A program made the position numbers and the translations under genes. DNA of 64,000 bases from JALZVT01 sp039029135 (GTDB taxonomy: Bacteria; Pseudomonadota; Gammaproteobacteria; Pseudomonadales; Azotimanducaceae), in NCBI GenBank assembly GCA_039029135.1, contig JBCCGT010000025.1, forward strand, positions 1 to 64,000, given 5' to 3'. Shown one piece after another: positions 1 to 9,058 of this stretch. The first letter of the stretch is position 1. Every line of letters starts with the position of its first letter. The notes under the pieces were generated by a model. It had not been told where the DNA came from. It searched no databases and saw only the letters and a program-made list of their open reading frames with translations.

Positions 1-330
1 CGCCGCGCGCCACACACCCCCCCGCCGCCGCCCTTGGGCGCCGGCCGGGGGGGCGCCGCCCCGCCCCCCCCCCGGGGCGGGCCCCGCCCCCGCCCCGCCG
101 CGGCCGTAGCTACGGCAGGCAACGCGGCGGCGGTTGCGGAAGCGAGCGCCCCTGAGCCACAGGGCGGCATCGTCGAAGTACTAGAGCCGGTCGTCACGGC
201 GCCCGCGGAAACCGTGGCACCGCCGGCTCCCGGACGCGCAGCCAACGATCCACGCGAGGTCCGGCGCCGCGCCCGCGAGGCCGAACTGCGCGCCCAGGGC
301 GTACTGCCCAAGGGTGACGGCCAGGCCTGA
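1..330 (+). CDS. rne: Ribonuclease E, C-terminal end (partial)
   Basis: This is the 3' end of a gene that is open to the first base of the window; about 109 residues are visible. The tail carries GRAANDPREVRRRAREAEL, which closely resembles the segment near the C-terminus of Pseudomonas-type RNase E, the endonuclease scaffold of the RNA degradosome. The visible part is the Ala/Pro-rich disordered tail, so no catalytic domain can be checked. Neighbour order (rne facing murB) fits the same lineage. The first 100 bases are long runs of C and G, so the reading there (and even the frame) may be wrong. The identification rests on the tail motif and synteny. Confidence 0.6.
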   Translation, partial: RRAPHTPPPPPLGAGRGGAAPPPPRGGPRPRPAAAVATAGNAAAVAEASAPEPQGGIVEVLEPVVTAPAETVAPPAPGRAANDPREVRRRAREAELRAQGVLPKGDGQA

Positions 331-338
331 TCCCATAG

Positions 339-369
339 CAGGAGCCGATCAGAGCAGGATCGGCTCCTG
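339..369. terminator. Hairpin between convergent rne and murB
   Basis: A perfect 12-bp inverted repeat, CAGGAGCCGATC and GATCGGCTCCTG, is separated by a 7-nt loop. It lies at the junction of two convergent genes and includes the last codons of murB. No clear T-run follows on either strand, so the terminator role is inferred from position and stem strength. Confidence 0.5.
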
Positions 370-1353
370 TTCCAGCGACACGCCGAAGCGGCGCTCCACC
401 TCGGCGCGGATTCGCGCCGCGAAACCGCGCACCTCGGTGCTACCCGCGGCGCCATAGTTGACGAGCACGAGCGGCTGTCGCGGCCAGACGCCGACGCCGT
501 TGTCTCGGACATCCTTAAAACCGGCGCGATCTATCAGCGCTGCGGCACTGACCTTAATCCGCGCCCCCTCATCCTCTGCGGCGGCACCGTCCTCCGGCCA
601 CTGTGGCACGCCGTCGAGTCGTGCCCGGCGTAGCTGCGCCGATGTCAGAACCGGATTCTTGAAGAAACTGCCGGCGTTGGGAAAACGCCGCGGCGACGGC
701 AGCTTCCGGCGCCTGATCCGGCAGATCGCGGTCGAGACTTGGGCGGGATGCGGCCGTTCGATACCGTAGCGTCGCAGCTCTTCCTCAACGCCGGCATAGC
801 TCAGCACCGGCTGCGGTCGGGCGAACAGACGCAGCGTCAGTTCCACAATGACGTAGCGGCCCGGCGCGCGCTTAAACAGGCTGTTCCGATAGCCGAACTC
901 ACAGGCCGTCGGATCGAGCGTGGCGAATGCACCGCGTTGGCGGTCGAAGACGCGCACCTGCTCGACAAAGTCTGCCAGTTCGACGCCGTAGGCGCCGATG
1001 TTCTGCACCGGCGCGGCCCCGACCGTACCCGGGATGAGGCTGAGGTTTTCCAACCCGTATGCCCGCTGGGCGATACAGAAACGCACCAGGCCGTGCCAGT
1101 TCTCGCCGGCACGCGCGCGCACTCGGACGCGTTCCTGCGAGCGTTCGACGACTTCCATACCGCGAAGTGCCACGCGCAGGGTCACGCCGACGAGTCGATC
1201 GGGCAGCACCACATTGCTCCCCTCCCCCAGGATGTGCACCGGCCCAGCCTGCGCCTCGCGCAGCTCATCGGCGAGTTGGGATTCAGAGGCGACGGACACC
1301 AGACGCTCTGCCTGGCAGTCGATGCCGAGCGTGTTGGGCACGCGCGCGCTCAA
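349..1353 (-). CDS. murB: UDP-N-acetylenolpyruvoylglucosamine reductase
   Basis: MurB reduces UDP-GlcNAc-enolpyruvate to UDP-MurNAc with NADPH in the cytoplasm, the second committed step of peptidoglycan synthesis. The 334-residue protein shows the FAD-binding GEGSNV motif (about residue 43), NLSLIPGTVGAAPVQNIGAYG, the GYRNS segment, the catalytic serine region NAGSFFKNP (about residue 226) and the terminal EQEPILL with its catalytic Glu. Length and motifs fit type I (E. coli-like) MurB. Its start overlaps the end of the AlkB-like gene by 4 bp, so the two are probably translated together. Confidence 0.95.
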   Translation of the reverse strand: MSARVPNTLGIDCQAERLVSVASESQLADELREAQAGPVHILGEGSNVVLPDRLVGVTLRVALRGMEVVERSQERVRVRARAGENWHGLVRFCIAQRAYGLENLSLIPGTVGAAPVQNIGAYGVELADFVEQVRVFDRQRGAFATLDPTACEFGYRNSLFKRAPGRYVIVELTLRLFARPQPVLSYAGVEEELRRYGIERPHPAQVSTAICRIRRRKLPSPRRFPNAGSFFKNPVLTSAQLRRARLDGVPQWPEDGAAAEDEGARIKVSAAALIDRAGFKDVRDNGVGVWPRQPLVLVNYGAAGSTEVRGFAARIRAEVERRFGVSLEQEPILL

Positions 1354-1970
1354 CGAACCGACGCCTTATCAAGGCGACGAAACGTCAGGCTGATGCGCGG
1401 CCCGGCGTTCGATACGCGCGGTATGCAATGGTCGAAGTCGCGTTGGGACGCGCCCGTCATCAGCAGCAGCGAACCGGAGGCAAGGCTGACTGACACGCTC
1501 TGGCGCCGACCGCTTGCGGGTCGCGCCTTGGGGCGCACGCGCAGCGCTCGCGTCGCGCCGACGCTGACCGCCGCAATGCAGGGCCGAAGGCCCAGCTCGG
1601 GCTCGTCGTCGCTGTGCCACGCCATCGCGTCGTTGCCATCCCGATAATAGTTCAGCAGCACGAAGTTGAACGTGGTACCGCTCAAGCGCTGTGCGCGCTC
1701 GCGCACAGCGGCAAGCGCCGGCAACCAGCCGGTCGCGCGATGCTCCTGGCCGGAGTAGCGATACATCAGGCCGTCGTCGCCGCACCACGCGACGCGACGC
1801 GGCACGTCGACGTCGCGACCGAACAGGCGAATGCGCTCGCGTCGCCAGTTCACCCGAAGCTGGAGCGTGTGGAAGAGCGCGTCGGATTCGCGCGCATCGA
1901 GCAGCGCTGGGTGATAGTCGAAGCCCGCTGGCAGTTCGCACCGTTTCTCGTCGTTAGCTGCAAACATCAT
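1350..1970 (-). CDS. AlkB-like 2-oxoglutarate/Fe(II) dioxygenase
   Basis: Proteins of this family remove alkyl groups from damaged nucleic acid bases (or act on proteins) using Fe(II) and 2-oxoglutarate. The 206-residue protein has the iron ligands in MAWHSDDE (HxD) and FDHCIPR, and the 2-oxoglutarate-binding arginine in GPRISLTFRR near the C-terminus. NYYRDGNDAMAWHSD is typical of the AlkB/ALKBH2-3 branch. It begins with ATG ATG at 1970 and is divergent from the SDR gene. The exact substrate cannot be told. No LexA box is visible upstream. Confidence 0.85.
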   Translation of the reverse strand: MMFAANDEKRCELPAGFDYHPALLDARESDALFHTLQLRVNWRRERIRLFGRDVDVPRRVAWCGDDGLMYRYSGQEHRATGWLPALAAVRERAQRLSGTTFNFVLLNYYRDGNDAMAWHSDDEPELGLRPCIAAVSVGATRALRVRPKARPASGRRQSVSVSLASGSLLLMTGASQRDFDHCIPRVSNAGPRISLTFRRLDKASVR

Positions 1971-2089
1971 GGATTTGTCATTTGAAACCTCGCCACCGAT
2001 GCGCGCATCAAATCGCTCGCGGTCGGCATACCCCGGCTATACGGGCGCCGCTATACTACGCGACCCTTTACTTACCGAGGAACTCGCGG

Positions 2090-2860
2090 ATGGACATCCA
2101 GGACAAGGTTGCTGTAATTACCGGCGGGGCGTCGGGCTTAGGCCGCGCGAGCGCGGAGATGGTCATCGCGGCGGGCGGCAAGGTGGCAATCGTTGACCTG
2201 AACGAAGACAACGCCAAGCAGACCGCAAGCCAACTCGGCGATAACGCCAAAGCGTTCGCCGTCGATGTGACCGACGCGGATGCCGTCGAGGCCGTGACCG
2301 GTCAAATCATGGACGCGTTCGGTGCAATCCACATGAACATCAACTGTGCGGGTATCGGGGCGGCCAGCCGCACCGTCGGCCGCGACGGCGCGATGCCTCT
2401 CAAGAACTTCGACTTCGTCGTCCGCGTCAATCTGATCGGGACATTCAACACGCTGAGAATGTGCGCGGAAAACATGGCGAAAAATGAACCCTTGAACGAC
2501 GACGGCGAGCGCGGCGTCATCATCAACACCGCATCCGTCGCCGCCTTTGACGGTCAGATCGGTCAGGCCGCCTACAGCGCGAGCAAAGCCGGCGTGGCCG
2601 GCATGACGCTGCCTATCGCACGCGACCTTTCGCGCAGCGGCGTGCGGATTTGTACGATCGCACCGGGGATCTTCGAGACGCCGATGATGCTGGGCGCACC
2701 GGACAGCGTCCGGGTACCGCTGATCGACATGGTGCAGTTTCCGAAACGCCTGGGTGACGCGCCGGAGTTCGCGTTGCTGTCCCAGCAGATCATCCAGAAT
2801 CCGTATCTGAACGGCGAGACGATTCGCCTGGACGGCGGCATTCGGATGCAGCCGAAGTAG
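2090..2860 (+). CDS. SDR dehydrogenase, 3-hydroxyacyl-CoA dehydrogenase type II-like
   Basis: A 256-residue short-chain dehydrogenase/reductase. The start at 2090 was chosen because it puts the Rossmann motif at the usual place (TGGASGLG, residues 9-16) and because GAGG lies 9 nt upstream; an upstream in-frame ATG at 1982 would add an unlikely extension. The catalytic YSASK motif is at about residue 163, and NCAG and NTAS are present. The sequence ending NPYLNGETIRLDGGIRM is typical of the type II 3-hydroxyacyl-CoA dehydrogenase (HSD17B10-like) group, which oxidises short 3-hydroxyacyl-CoAs with NAD+. A TATACT hexamer at 2052 could be a -10 element but has no good -35. Substrate is inferred from family resemblance only. 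Confidence 0.85.
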   Translation: MDIQDKVAVITGGASGLGRASAEMVIAAGGKVAIVDLNEDNAKQTASQLGDNAKAFAVDVTDADAVEAVTGQIMDAFGAIHMNINCAGIGAASRTVGRDGAMPLKNFDFVVRVNLIGTFNTLRMCAENMAKNEPLNDDGERGVIINTASVAAFDGQIGQAAYSASKAGVAGMTLPIARDLSRSGVRICTIAPGIFETPMMLGAPDSVRVPLIDMVQFPKRLGDAPEFALLSQQIIQNPYLNGETIRLDGGIRMQPK

Positions 2861-2903
2861 TTGAGCCCTGGGCCGCGCGCGGCGCACGCCGTCGCGCGCG
2901 AGG

Positions 2904-3707
2904 CTATCGCCCAGCAACGCGCTGGGCGTCGTGCGGCCGCAGCGCCCGCGCTTCGATCTCGGTACGCACGCGGTCCAGATCGGCGGGCGTATCCACTCCC
3001 CCGGGCGACGGTTCCACGGCCGGCGCGATCAGGATGTCGTAACCGTTCTCGAGCAGCCTGAGCTGCTCCAGCCCCTCAAGTCTCTCCAACCGCGATGGCG
3101 GCATCCTGACGAATTGCCGCAGCGCGGCGCAGCGATAGCCGTACAGCCCGACGTGCCGCAGTCCGAGCGGCGGCGTATCGGCTGTCGCTGCCGAGGCGCC
3201 GCCTTCCCGCGCAAAGGGTATCGGCGCACGCGAGAAATACAGGGCACGCCCGTCCGCGCGCACAACCACCTTTACCGCTGCCGAATCCAGTAACTCGCTC
3301 GCGGTCGTGATCGGCTCGGCCAGAGAAGCTACGGGCGCGACGTCGCGCGCGACCAGCTCCGCGACCTGCGCCACGACGCGCGGCGCGATCAACGGTTCGT
3401 CTCCCTGGACATTGACGACGATGTCATCGTCCGCGAGGCCGAGCGCGTCGGCCACTTCGCAGGCGCGGTCGGAACCAGACGGATGCTCTGGGCGCGTCAG
3501 CCGGGCATCCCAACCCGCAGAGCGCGCGGCTGTAGCGATGCGCTCGTCGTCCGTCGCTATCGTGACGCTCGCCGCACCGCTCGCCGCCGCAGCAGCAGCG
3601 ACCCAGTTGATCATCGGCTGACCGCCCAAATCCGCGAGCGGCTTACCAGGCAAGCGCGACGCCGCGTAGCGCGCGGGAATGACGGCGTGAAAGACGGGAC
3701 TGCGCAC
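2904..3707 (-). CDS. kdsB: 3-deoxy-manno-octulosonate cytidylyltransferase
   Basis: KdsB activates Kdo with CTP to CMP-Kdo for lipopolysaccharide inner-core synthesis. The 267-residue protein has the N-terminal nucleotide-binding signature PARYAASRLPGKPL, then RTPEHPSGSDR-type residues (LTRPEHPSGSDR), VNVQGDEPLI and RAPIPF. The start codon is GTG at 3707. It lies 50 bp downstream of lpxK in the same direction; the Trm112/YcaR-type gene often found between them in relatives is absent. A short hairpin (GCCCAGC and GCTGGGC, 2909-2927) overlaps the 3' end. Confidence 0.95.
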   Translation of the reverse strand: MRSPVFHAVIPARYAASRLPGKPLADLGGQPMINWVAAAAAASGAASVTIATDDERIATAARSAGWDARLTRPEHPSGSDRACEVADALGLADDDIVVNVQGDEPLIAPRVVAQVAELVARDVAPVASLAEPITTASELLDSAAVKVVVRADGRALYFSRAPIPFAREGGASAATADTPPLGLRHVGLYGYRCAALRQFVRMPPSRLERLEGLEQLRLLENGYDILIAPAVEPSPGGVDTPADLDRVRTEIEARALRPHDAQRVAGR

Positions 3708-3757
3708 GGACGATTACTCCGACGAGGGCGCGCCGAGAATAGCGCGATTTCAGACTT

Positions 3758-4819
3758 TCAGGCGCGCCGCTGCGCCACAAGCCGCCGCACAAGCGATTCG
3801 AGCGCGCGCTCGGCGGCGGCATCAGCGCGCAGCTCTCGCTCAAGCACCCAGCATTCGAGCGCGCCGAGCGCGGGATCCAGCCGGGCCTGATCTTTAGCGG
3901 TGGTGACGACCACGCGGCCGGTGCGCAGCTCTGGTAGTGCGCTACCGTGATCACCCAGGTCATACGCTTCGTGGCTGATTCCAAGCGCATCGAGATCCGC
4001 GAAGAAATCTTCGGGGTGCGCGATGCCGGCGAGCGCCAGAGGCGAACGCCCCGCGAGGTCCGCAGCGCCTTCCGCCAGCGGCACCCGGCGCGGCGCCATC
4101 CCCGCTTTCCATACCTGCCAACCCGATGCGTTGGCGGCCATCGCTACCGCTGTGGCGCGAGCCTCCGGCGGCAGCGCCTTCATCGCCTCGGCACCCGTCG
4201 CGCTGACGTCGCTGCCGACGCAAACGATTAAATCGGCGGCCTGCAGCCGATCCAGCGGCTCGCGCAGCGGACCGACAGGCAGCAGCCGGCCGTTGCCGAA
4301 GAAGTGGGGGGCCTTCACCGCGACAATCTCGACGCTGCGCGGCAGCGCGTAGTGTTGCAGGCCGTCATCGCTGACGATCACGTCGCAGCGGCGCGCCAGC
4401 AGACTAAGCGCCGCGACGCGATCACGGGCTATCGCGACGGGCACGCCCGATTCACGCGCAAGCAGCAAGGGCTCATCGCCAACGAGCGACGCGTCCTCCG
4501 TGCCTTCGACGAGACGCGCCTGGTGACCCGACGCGGCGCCATAGCCGCGACTGATGATGCCAGGCCGCGCGCCCGCATCGAGTAGACGCCGTACCAGCGC
4601 GAGGACGAGCGGGGTCTTGCCCGCCCCGCCAACGACCAGATTGCCGACGACGACCGTGGGAATATCGGGATCCAGACGCCGGTGCGACATTCTGCGCCGC
4701 GCGACCCAACGGGTGACGACGCTGAGCGGGGTGAGTATCCGCAGCCAGCCGGGCTCTCCATACCAGCGCCGCCGAACGGCGGCTTCGATGCGCGCGCGAA
4801 CCGGACTAGTCAGTGACAA
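3758..4819 (-). CDS. lpxK: Tetraacyldisaccharide 4'-kinase
   Basis: LpxK phosphorylates the 4' position of the lipid A disaccharide precursor at the inner face of the cytoplasmic membrane. The 353-residue protein has the Walker A-like loop GNLVVGGAGKTPLV (about residue 60), SRGYG, and VIVSDDGLQH (about residue 150), all characteristic of LpxK. The TTG start lies 14 bp inside the end of msbA, consistent with translational coupling. Pairing with msbA is the classical arrangement for lipid A completion and export. Confidence 0.93.
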   Translation of the reverse strand: MSLTSPVRARIEAAVRRRWYGEPGWLRILTPLSVVTRWVARRRMSHRRLDPDIPTVVVGNLVVGGAGKTPLVLALVRRLLDAGARPGIISRGYGAASGHQARLVEGTEDASLVGDEPLLLARESGVPVAIARDRVAALSLLARRCDVIVSDDGLQHYALPRSVEIVAVKAPHFFGNGRLLPVGPLREPLDRLQAADLIVCVGSDVSATGAEAMKALPPEARATAVAMAANASGWQVWKAGMAPRRVPLAEGAADLAGRSPLALAGIAHPEDFFADLDALGISHEAYDLGDHGSALPELRTGRVVVTTAKDQARLDPALGALECWVLERELRADAAAERALESLVRRLVAQRRA

Positions 4820-6674
4820 CGAGTTCGCTCGCGTACAGTCGCGCGTAGGAGCCGGACTGCGCCAGCAGCGTCTCGTGACTGCCGGACTCTACGATGCGGC
4901 CAGCCTCGACCACCAAAATGAGATCGGCGCGCTCGATGGTCGACAGCCGATGCGCAATCACAATCGTAGTGCGATCGCGCATGACCTCTTCCAGCGCGGC
5001 CTGGATATGGCGCTCTGACTCGTTGTCCAGCGCCGAAGTCGCCTCGTCCAAAATCAGCACCGGCGCGTTCTTGAGCAGCGCTCGCGCAATGGCGATCCGC
5101 TGCCGCTGCCCGCCCGATAGCCGTTTGCCGCTGTCGCCAAGCAGCGTCTCGAGACCCTCGGGTAGATCTTCGATGAAGCCGTCGGCGTGAGCGCGTCGAA
5201 TCGCCTCGGCCAGCTCAGCGTCAGAGTGATCTTCTAGCTGACCGTAGGCGATGTTCTTGCGCAGAGTGTCGTTGAACAGCACAACCTGCTGATTCACGAA
5301 CGCGATCTGTTCGCGCAGGTTACCTAGCTCGTACTCTTCGATCGGGACGTCATCGAGCAGCACCACGCCGTCGAGGGCGTCATAAAAGCGTGGGATCAGG
5401 TTGATGATGGTGGACTTACCGCCACCCGAGCGACCAACTAGCGCCACGGTCTGACCCGGCTCGACGGCGAAGCTGATACTGTCGAGCACGGTCTGCGTGC
5501 CCGACTCGTAGCCGAAACTGACGTCGCGAAACTCAATTCTACCGCGCGCACGATCTATGCGCCGGCGGCCGGCGTTGCGTTCCACCGGATGATCAAACTG
5601 GGCGAACACATCTTCGGCGGCCGCAAGCCCTCGCTGCAGCTTGGCGTTCACCTCCGAGAGTTTCTTGACTGGCTTCGCGAGCAGGCCCGCGAGAGTGATG
5701 AAGAAGATCACCTCGCCCGAACTCATCCCACCGCTGAGCGCCGGGTTGTAGAGCAGCGCGATGATCAGCGACAGCGCGGCTGCGACGATGAGCTGGATGA
5801 TCTGAACGTTCGACGCTTTGGTCAAAATCATCTTCAGATTCTGGCGCCGATTCCGATCGCTGGCGCGATCGAAACGCCGTTTCTCGTAACCCTGCCCCGC
5901 GTACACCCGTATCGCGCGGTGACCGTTCACGGCCTCGGAAGCCACGTGCGTCACGTCGCCCATAGAACCCTGTATGCGCTCGCTGATGCGGCGAAAACGC
6001 CGACTCGCGTAGCGCGTGATGAGCGCCACAATCGGCGTGATCGCGATGAAAATGAGCGTCAGGCGCCAGCTCGTGTAGAGCATGCCGCCGAGAAACATGA
6101 TCACTTTAGTGCCGTCCTGGACGATGGTCTTCAGCGCATCCGAACAGGTGTCGCGTAGCTGCGCGACATTGAAGGTGATGCGCGAGACCAGATGACCCTG
6201 GGTGCTGCGATCGAAGTAGGCGGCGGGAATGGTCAACAGCTGATCGAACAGCTGCGTGCGTATTCGATGTACGACATGGTAGGAAATGCGGCCCAGAAAA
6301 AGTTCGCCGCCAACGCTCCCCAGGCCTCGCAGCGTCGCGGCAGCCATGATGAGTGCCGGGAACAGCAAGGCGGCGTTCGCGGGCGGCGAGCCCCAGGTCT
6401 CGAGCACGTCGGCGACGAGCCGCGCCAGCCACAGTTCGCCGGCGTTGCCGAGCAGGAAACCGACGATCGCGGCGAGAAACAGCGGCCACAGCGGCACCAC
6501 ATAGGCGAGCAGGCGTCGGTACAGCTGCCAGTCGGACTGCCAATCGGCGGCGCGCCGAGGCGCGTCGGGCTGGCGTTGGCCGTCGACCGGGTCGGCGGCC
6601 GCGTCCACCGCGTGGGCGGCGGCCTCATCTGCGAGCCGGTAGTCCCGACCCGAGACGGACTCAGTCGTCGTCAT
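4806..6674 (-). CDS. msbA: Lipid A export ABC transporter/permease
   Basis: MsbA flips core-lipid A across the inner membrane. The 622-residue half transporter has an N-terminal transmembrane domain (about residues 60-370) and a C-terminal nucleotide-binding domain with Walker A VALVGRSGGGKSTI, signature LSGGQRQRIAIARALL, Walker B VLILDEATSALD and the switch His in VIAHRLST. It carries an unusually long polar N-terminal extension of about 50 residues before the first membrane helix. It overlaps exbD by 14 bp and lpxK by 14 bp, so it sits in the middle of one operon read from exbB to lpxK. Confidence 0.93.
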   Translation of the reverse strand: MTTTESVSGRDYRLADEAAAHAVDAAADPVDGQRQPDAPRRAADWQSDWQLYRRLLAYVVPLWPLFLAAIVGFLLGNAGELWLARLVADVLETWGSPPANAALLFPALIMAAATLRGLGSVGGELFLGRISYHVVHRIRTQLFDQLLTIPAAYFDRSTQGHLVSRITFNVAQLRDTCSDALKTIVQDGTKVIMFLGGMLYTSWRLTLIFIAITPIVALITRYASRRFRRISERIQGSMGDVTHVASEAVNGHRAIRVYAGQGYEKRRFDRASDRNRRQNLKMILTKASNVQIIQLIVAAALSLIIALLYNPALSGGMSSGEVIFFITLAGLLAKPVKKLSEVNAKLQRGLAAAEDVFAQFDHPVERNAGRRRIDRARGRIEFRDVSFGYESGTQTVLDSISFAVEPGQTVALVGRSGGGKSTIINLIPRFYDALDGVVLLDDVPIEEYELGNLREQIAFVNQQVVLFNDTLRKNIAYGQLEDHSDAELAEAIRRAHADGFIEDLPEGLETLLGDSGKRLSGGQRQRIAIARALLKNAPVLILDEATSALDNESERHIQAALEEVMRDRTTIVIAHRLSTIERADLILVVEAGRIVESGSHETLLAQSGSYARLYASELVVTD

Positions 6675-7089
6675 CGTCCGGGTTCTGCGTGGTGATGCTG
6701 ATCCGCGTCAAACCGATCTGACCGGCCGCATCCATAGCGCGAACCACCGACTGGTGACTCGCCTCTGCATCGGCAGTCACAATGAGCCGCGTTTTGAGGT
6801 CGCCGCCCGACGCTTCTCTTAGCGCCCGCAGCAGCGTCTTCAATTGACTGTTCACCAGCAGACGACCGTCAACCGAATACTCGCCATCGCGGCTGATGCT
6901 AACTTCCAGCGACTGCGACTCCACCTTCTGTAGTTCGCCCGCGGCCTCGGGCAGATCGATCTTCAGCTGGGTCTCGCGAATGAACGTCGTGGACACCATG
7001 AAGAAAATCAGCAGCAGAAACACGACGTCGATCAGCGGCGTCATCTCAACGCTGGCGTCGAGGCGATTGCCCAGGCGCGGAACCTTCAC
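6661..7089 (-). CDS. exbD: ExbD/TolR family biopolymer transport protein
   Basis: A 142-residue single-span protein. The membrane helix begins right after MTPLIDVVFLLLIFFMV, which contains the conserved proton-carrying Asp (residue about 21) of ExbD/TolR. The rest is a small periplasmic domain ending in an acidic tail of aspartates. It works with the ExbB-type partner encoded just upstream (4-bp overlap) as a proton-driven stator. Placement next to msbA is known in Pseudomonas-like genomes; its physiological client there is not settled, so a specific Ton or Tol role should not be assumed. GTG start. Confidence 0.9.
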   Translation of the reverse strand: MKVPRLGNRLDASVEMTPLIDVVFLLLIFFMVSTTFIRETQLKIDLPEAAGELQKVESQSLEVSISRDGEYSVDGRLLVNSQLKTLLRALREASGGDLKTRLIVTADAEASHQSVVRAMDAAGQIGLTRISITTQNPDDDDD

Positions 7090-7724
7090 GCGGCGCGATC
7101 CGTGACGGCATCCGCGACCTCACGGTCGCCCTGCATGATGTCGATCAGCCGACTGCCCTGGCGCTCGAGCGTTACCGCGTGCTCGTCTACTCTGCGGGTG
7201 TACATGCGGTGGAATATCAGCGCGGGGATCGCGACGGCGAGACCCGCGGCCGTGGTGATAAGCGCCTGAGAGATGCCCCCAGCCAGCACGTTCGCGTTGC
7301 CCGCGCCATGTAGTTGCAGCGTCTGAAACACCTTGATCATGCCGACGACGGTGCCCAGCAAACCGAGCAGCGGACTGATCGCCGCGATCGTGCCCAGCGC
7401 CGTGAGATAGCGCTGCAGTTCGTGCATGACCTGGCCCGCCGCCTCCTCCATCGCCTCTTTCATGATCTCGCGACCGCGGCTGGCGTTGACGAGTCCTGCC
7501 GCGAGCACCTGACCAAGCGCACTGCCGCTGCGCAGCTCGCGCAGTCGTTGCTGGTCGAGATCCTTGTTCTTCACGGCCGTCCAAGTGGTGGCCAACAGAT
7601 CAGGCGGCGCCACGCGAACGTGTTGCAGCGCCCACCAGCGCTCGACGCAGATCGCTGCAGCCAGCACGCTGCACAGTACGATGGGTACCATCAACCAACC
7701 GCCTGATTGGATGAGTTCTAGCAC
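7086..7724 (-). CDS. exbB: ExbB/TolQ family proton channel subunit
   Basis: A 212-residue membrane protein with three predicted helices: one near the N-terminus (LMVPIVLCSVLAAAICVE) and two in the C-terminal half, LGLLGTVVGMIKVF and ITTAAGLAVAIPALI. The LGTVxGM motif is diagnostic for the MotA_ExbB family. It forms the proton channel with the ExbD partner encoded next. The GTG start has a strong AGGAG-type site upstream. It is the first gene of the exbB-exbD-msbA-lpxK operon. Confidence 0.9.
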   Translation of the reverse strand: MLELIQSGGWLMVPIVLCSVLAAAICVERWWALQHVRVAPPDLLATTWTAVKNKDLDQQRLRELRSGSALGQVLAAGLVNASRGREIMKEAMEEAAGQVMHELQRYLTALGTIAAISPLLGLLGTVVGMIKVFQTLQLHGAGNANVLAGGISQALITTAAGLAVAIPALIFHRMYTRRVDEHAVTLERQGSRLIDIMQGDREVADAVTDRAA

Positions 7725-7894
7725 ACCTCGTCTCCTCTTCGCATTTCGTCTGTCTGAGTATTCATGTTGCTGTGAGTTTCGTTTCGCGCGCTCGCCCGGC
7801 GCCTGACCACGCCAAAGCGACGGCGATCAGCGCCGAATTCTAGTGGTCCGCGCGCCTCAAATCAGCCCCGTCCGAAGACCTCGGCTGCGCTGGT

Positions 7895-9058
7895 TCACCA
7901 GCTGCAGCCGCGCGCGGCGATCGGCCACAGACTGTGGGCGACACCGTCGCGATGTACCCAGTAGTAGTCGTACAGGTTCACCGTCGGGTCGCAGTGCGGC
8001 GTGACGAGTTGCAGTCGGGTACCGAGTAGCGGTTGCTGCGAGCCTCGCTTGAGTATCAGGACCGCGTGCTCGTCGCCCGCGAAGCGAAAGCGAGCATCCG
8101 GCAGTTCGCTGACTCCGGGCACCACGGTTTCCGATGCCATCGCCTTGTAGCCGCAGTCGAGCGTCACCAGACCGCTAACCGGTTCGCTGATCACGCTCGC
8201 TAAAATAGTCAAGCTGGTTGCAAAATGACCCGCTTTCGCGTCGGGCGCGGGCTCGATTGCGAGGTACTCCTCGTCCATGAAGATGTAACTGCCCACCTGC
8301 AGGTCCGTCAGCGCGTCGAGCTCCGAATCGATGTCGAACGTGCCCGTGCCTGCCCCCGTGACGATGTCGAGGCTATGACCCTGCGCCCTAATCGTCTCGA
8401 TGATGTCGAGCGCAGCGCCCCAGGAGGCGTGCGAGCGTTCGCGCCGCTCGGTGTAGGGAGCCACGTGCATGAGGTGGCCGGCGTAGTGCTGGGCGCCGCG
8501 CAGCGCAAGCTCGGGCGCCGCCTCGCAGGCTTCGGCAAGACGCAGCAGCGTCGTCGGATCGCGGGAGCCGGTTCGCCCCATCTCCACGTCAATATCGAGC
8601 ACCACGCCCAGCGTCCGTTCGCTGGCAGCAGCGGCGGCGCGCGCCGTGTCCAAACCGGCATCGCTGTCGACCACGATCTTGAGATCCGCGCACAACCGAT
8701 TTGCCTCCGCCAGCAGCGGGACACGCGCCGGATCGACGACCGGCGAAGTAATCAGAATGTCGCCTACTTCGCCCTGCGCGTGCACCAGTGCCTCCGAGGC
8801 CTTGGCGACACAGATCCCAACCGCGCCCGCAGCAATCTGCAGTCGCGATATCAGCGGGCACTTGTGCGTCTTGGCATGCGGCCGCGGGGCCTTGCCGCGC
8901 TGAGCGAGAAAAGACGCCATGCGCTCGACGTTAGCACTCAGCAGCGCCTCATCTAGAAGCAGCGCGGGCGTGGGAATCGTCTCGATGTCCCGGGGCTCGT
9001 CGAGATCGACGGCCTGCCAGGCGCGTTTGCCCAGCAGGCTCACTTCCGGCGGCGTCAA
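7895..9058 (-). CDS. DSD1-family PLP enzyme (D-threonine aldolase / D-serine dehydratase-like)
   Basis: An alanine-racemase-fold enzyme with N-terminal PLP barrel and C-terminal D-serine dehydratase-like domain. The PLP lysine lies in PRPHAKTHK, and the C-terminal PHCDPTVNLYDYYWVHRDG with WPIAARG contains the His and Cys expected to bind the metal in this family. Likely reactions are aldol cleavage of D-threonine or dehydration of D-serine; the sequence does not decide. The start is uncertain: the reading frame extends to 9127 inside galU, but TTG at 9058 overlaps the galU stop in a TTGA arrangement and would couple the two; GTG at 9043 is another choice. With TTG the protein has 387 residues. 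Confidence 0.8.
   Translation of the reverse strand: MTPPEVSLLGKRAWQAVDLDEPRDIETIPTPALLLDEALLSANVERMASFLAQRGKAPRPHAKTHKCPLISRLQIAAGAVGICVAKASEALVHAQGEVGDILITSPVVDPARVPLLAEANRLCADLKIVVDSDAGLDTARAAAAASERTLGVVLDIDVEMGRTGSRDPTTLLRLAEACEAAPELALRGAQHYAGHLMHVAPYTERRERSHASWGAALDIIETIRAQGHSLDIVTGAGTGTFDIDSELDALTDLQVGSYIFMDEEYLAIEPAPDAKAGHFATSLTILASVISEPVSGLVTLDCGYKAMASETVVPGVSELPDARFRFAGDEHAVLILKRGSQQPLLGTRLQLVTPHCDPTVNLYDYYWVHRDGVAHSLWPIAARGCSW

Noticed and set aside
739..1647. 302-codon plus-strand frame over murB and the AlkB-like gene
   Set aside because: Antisense shadow of two well-supported genes; no domain resemblance.
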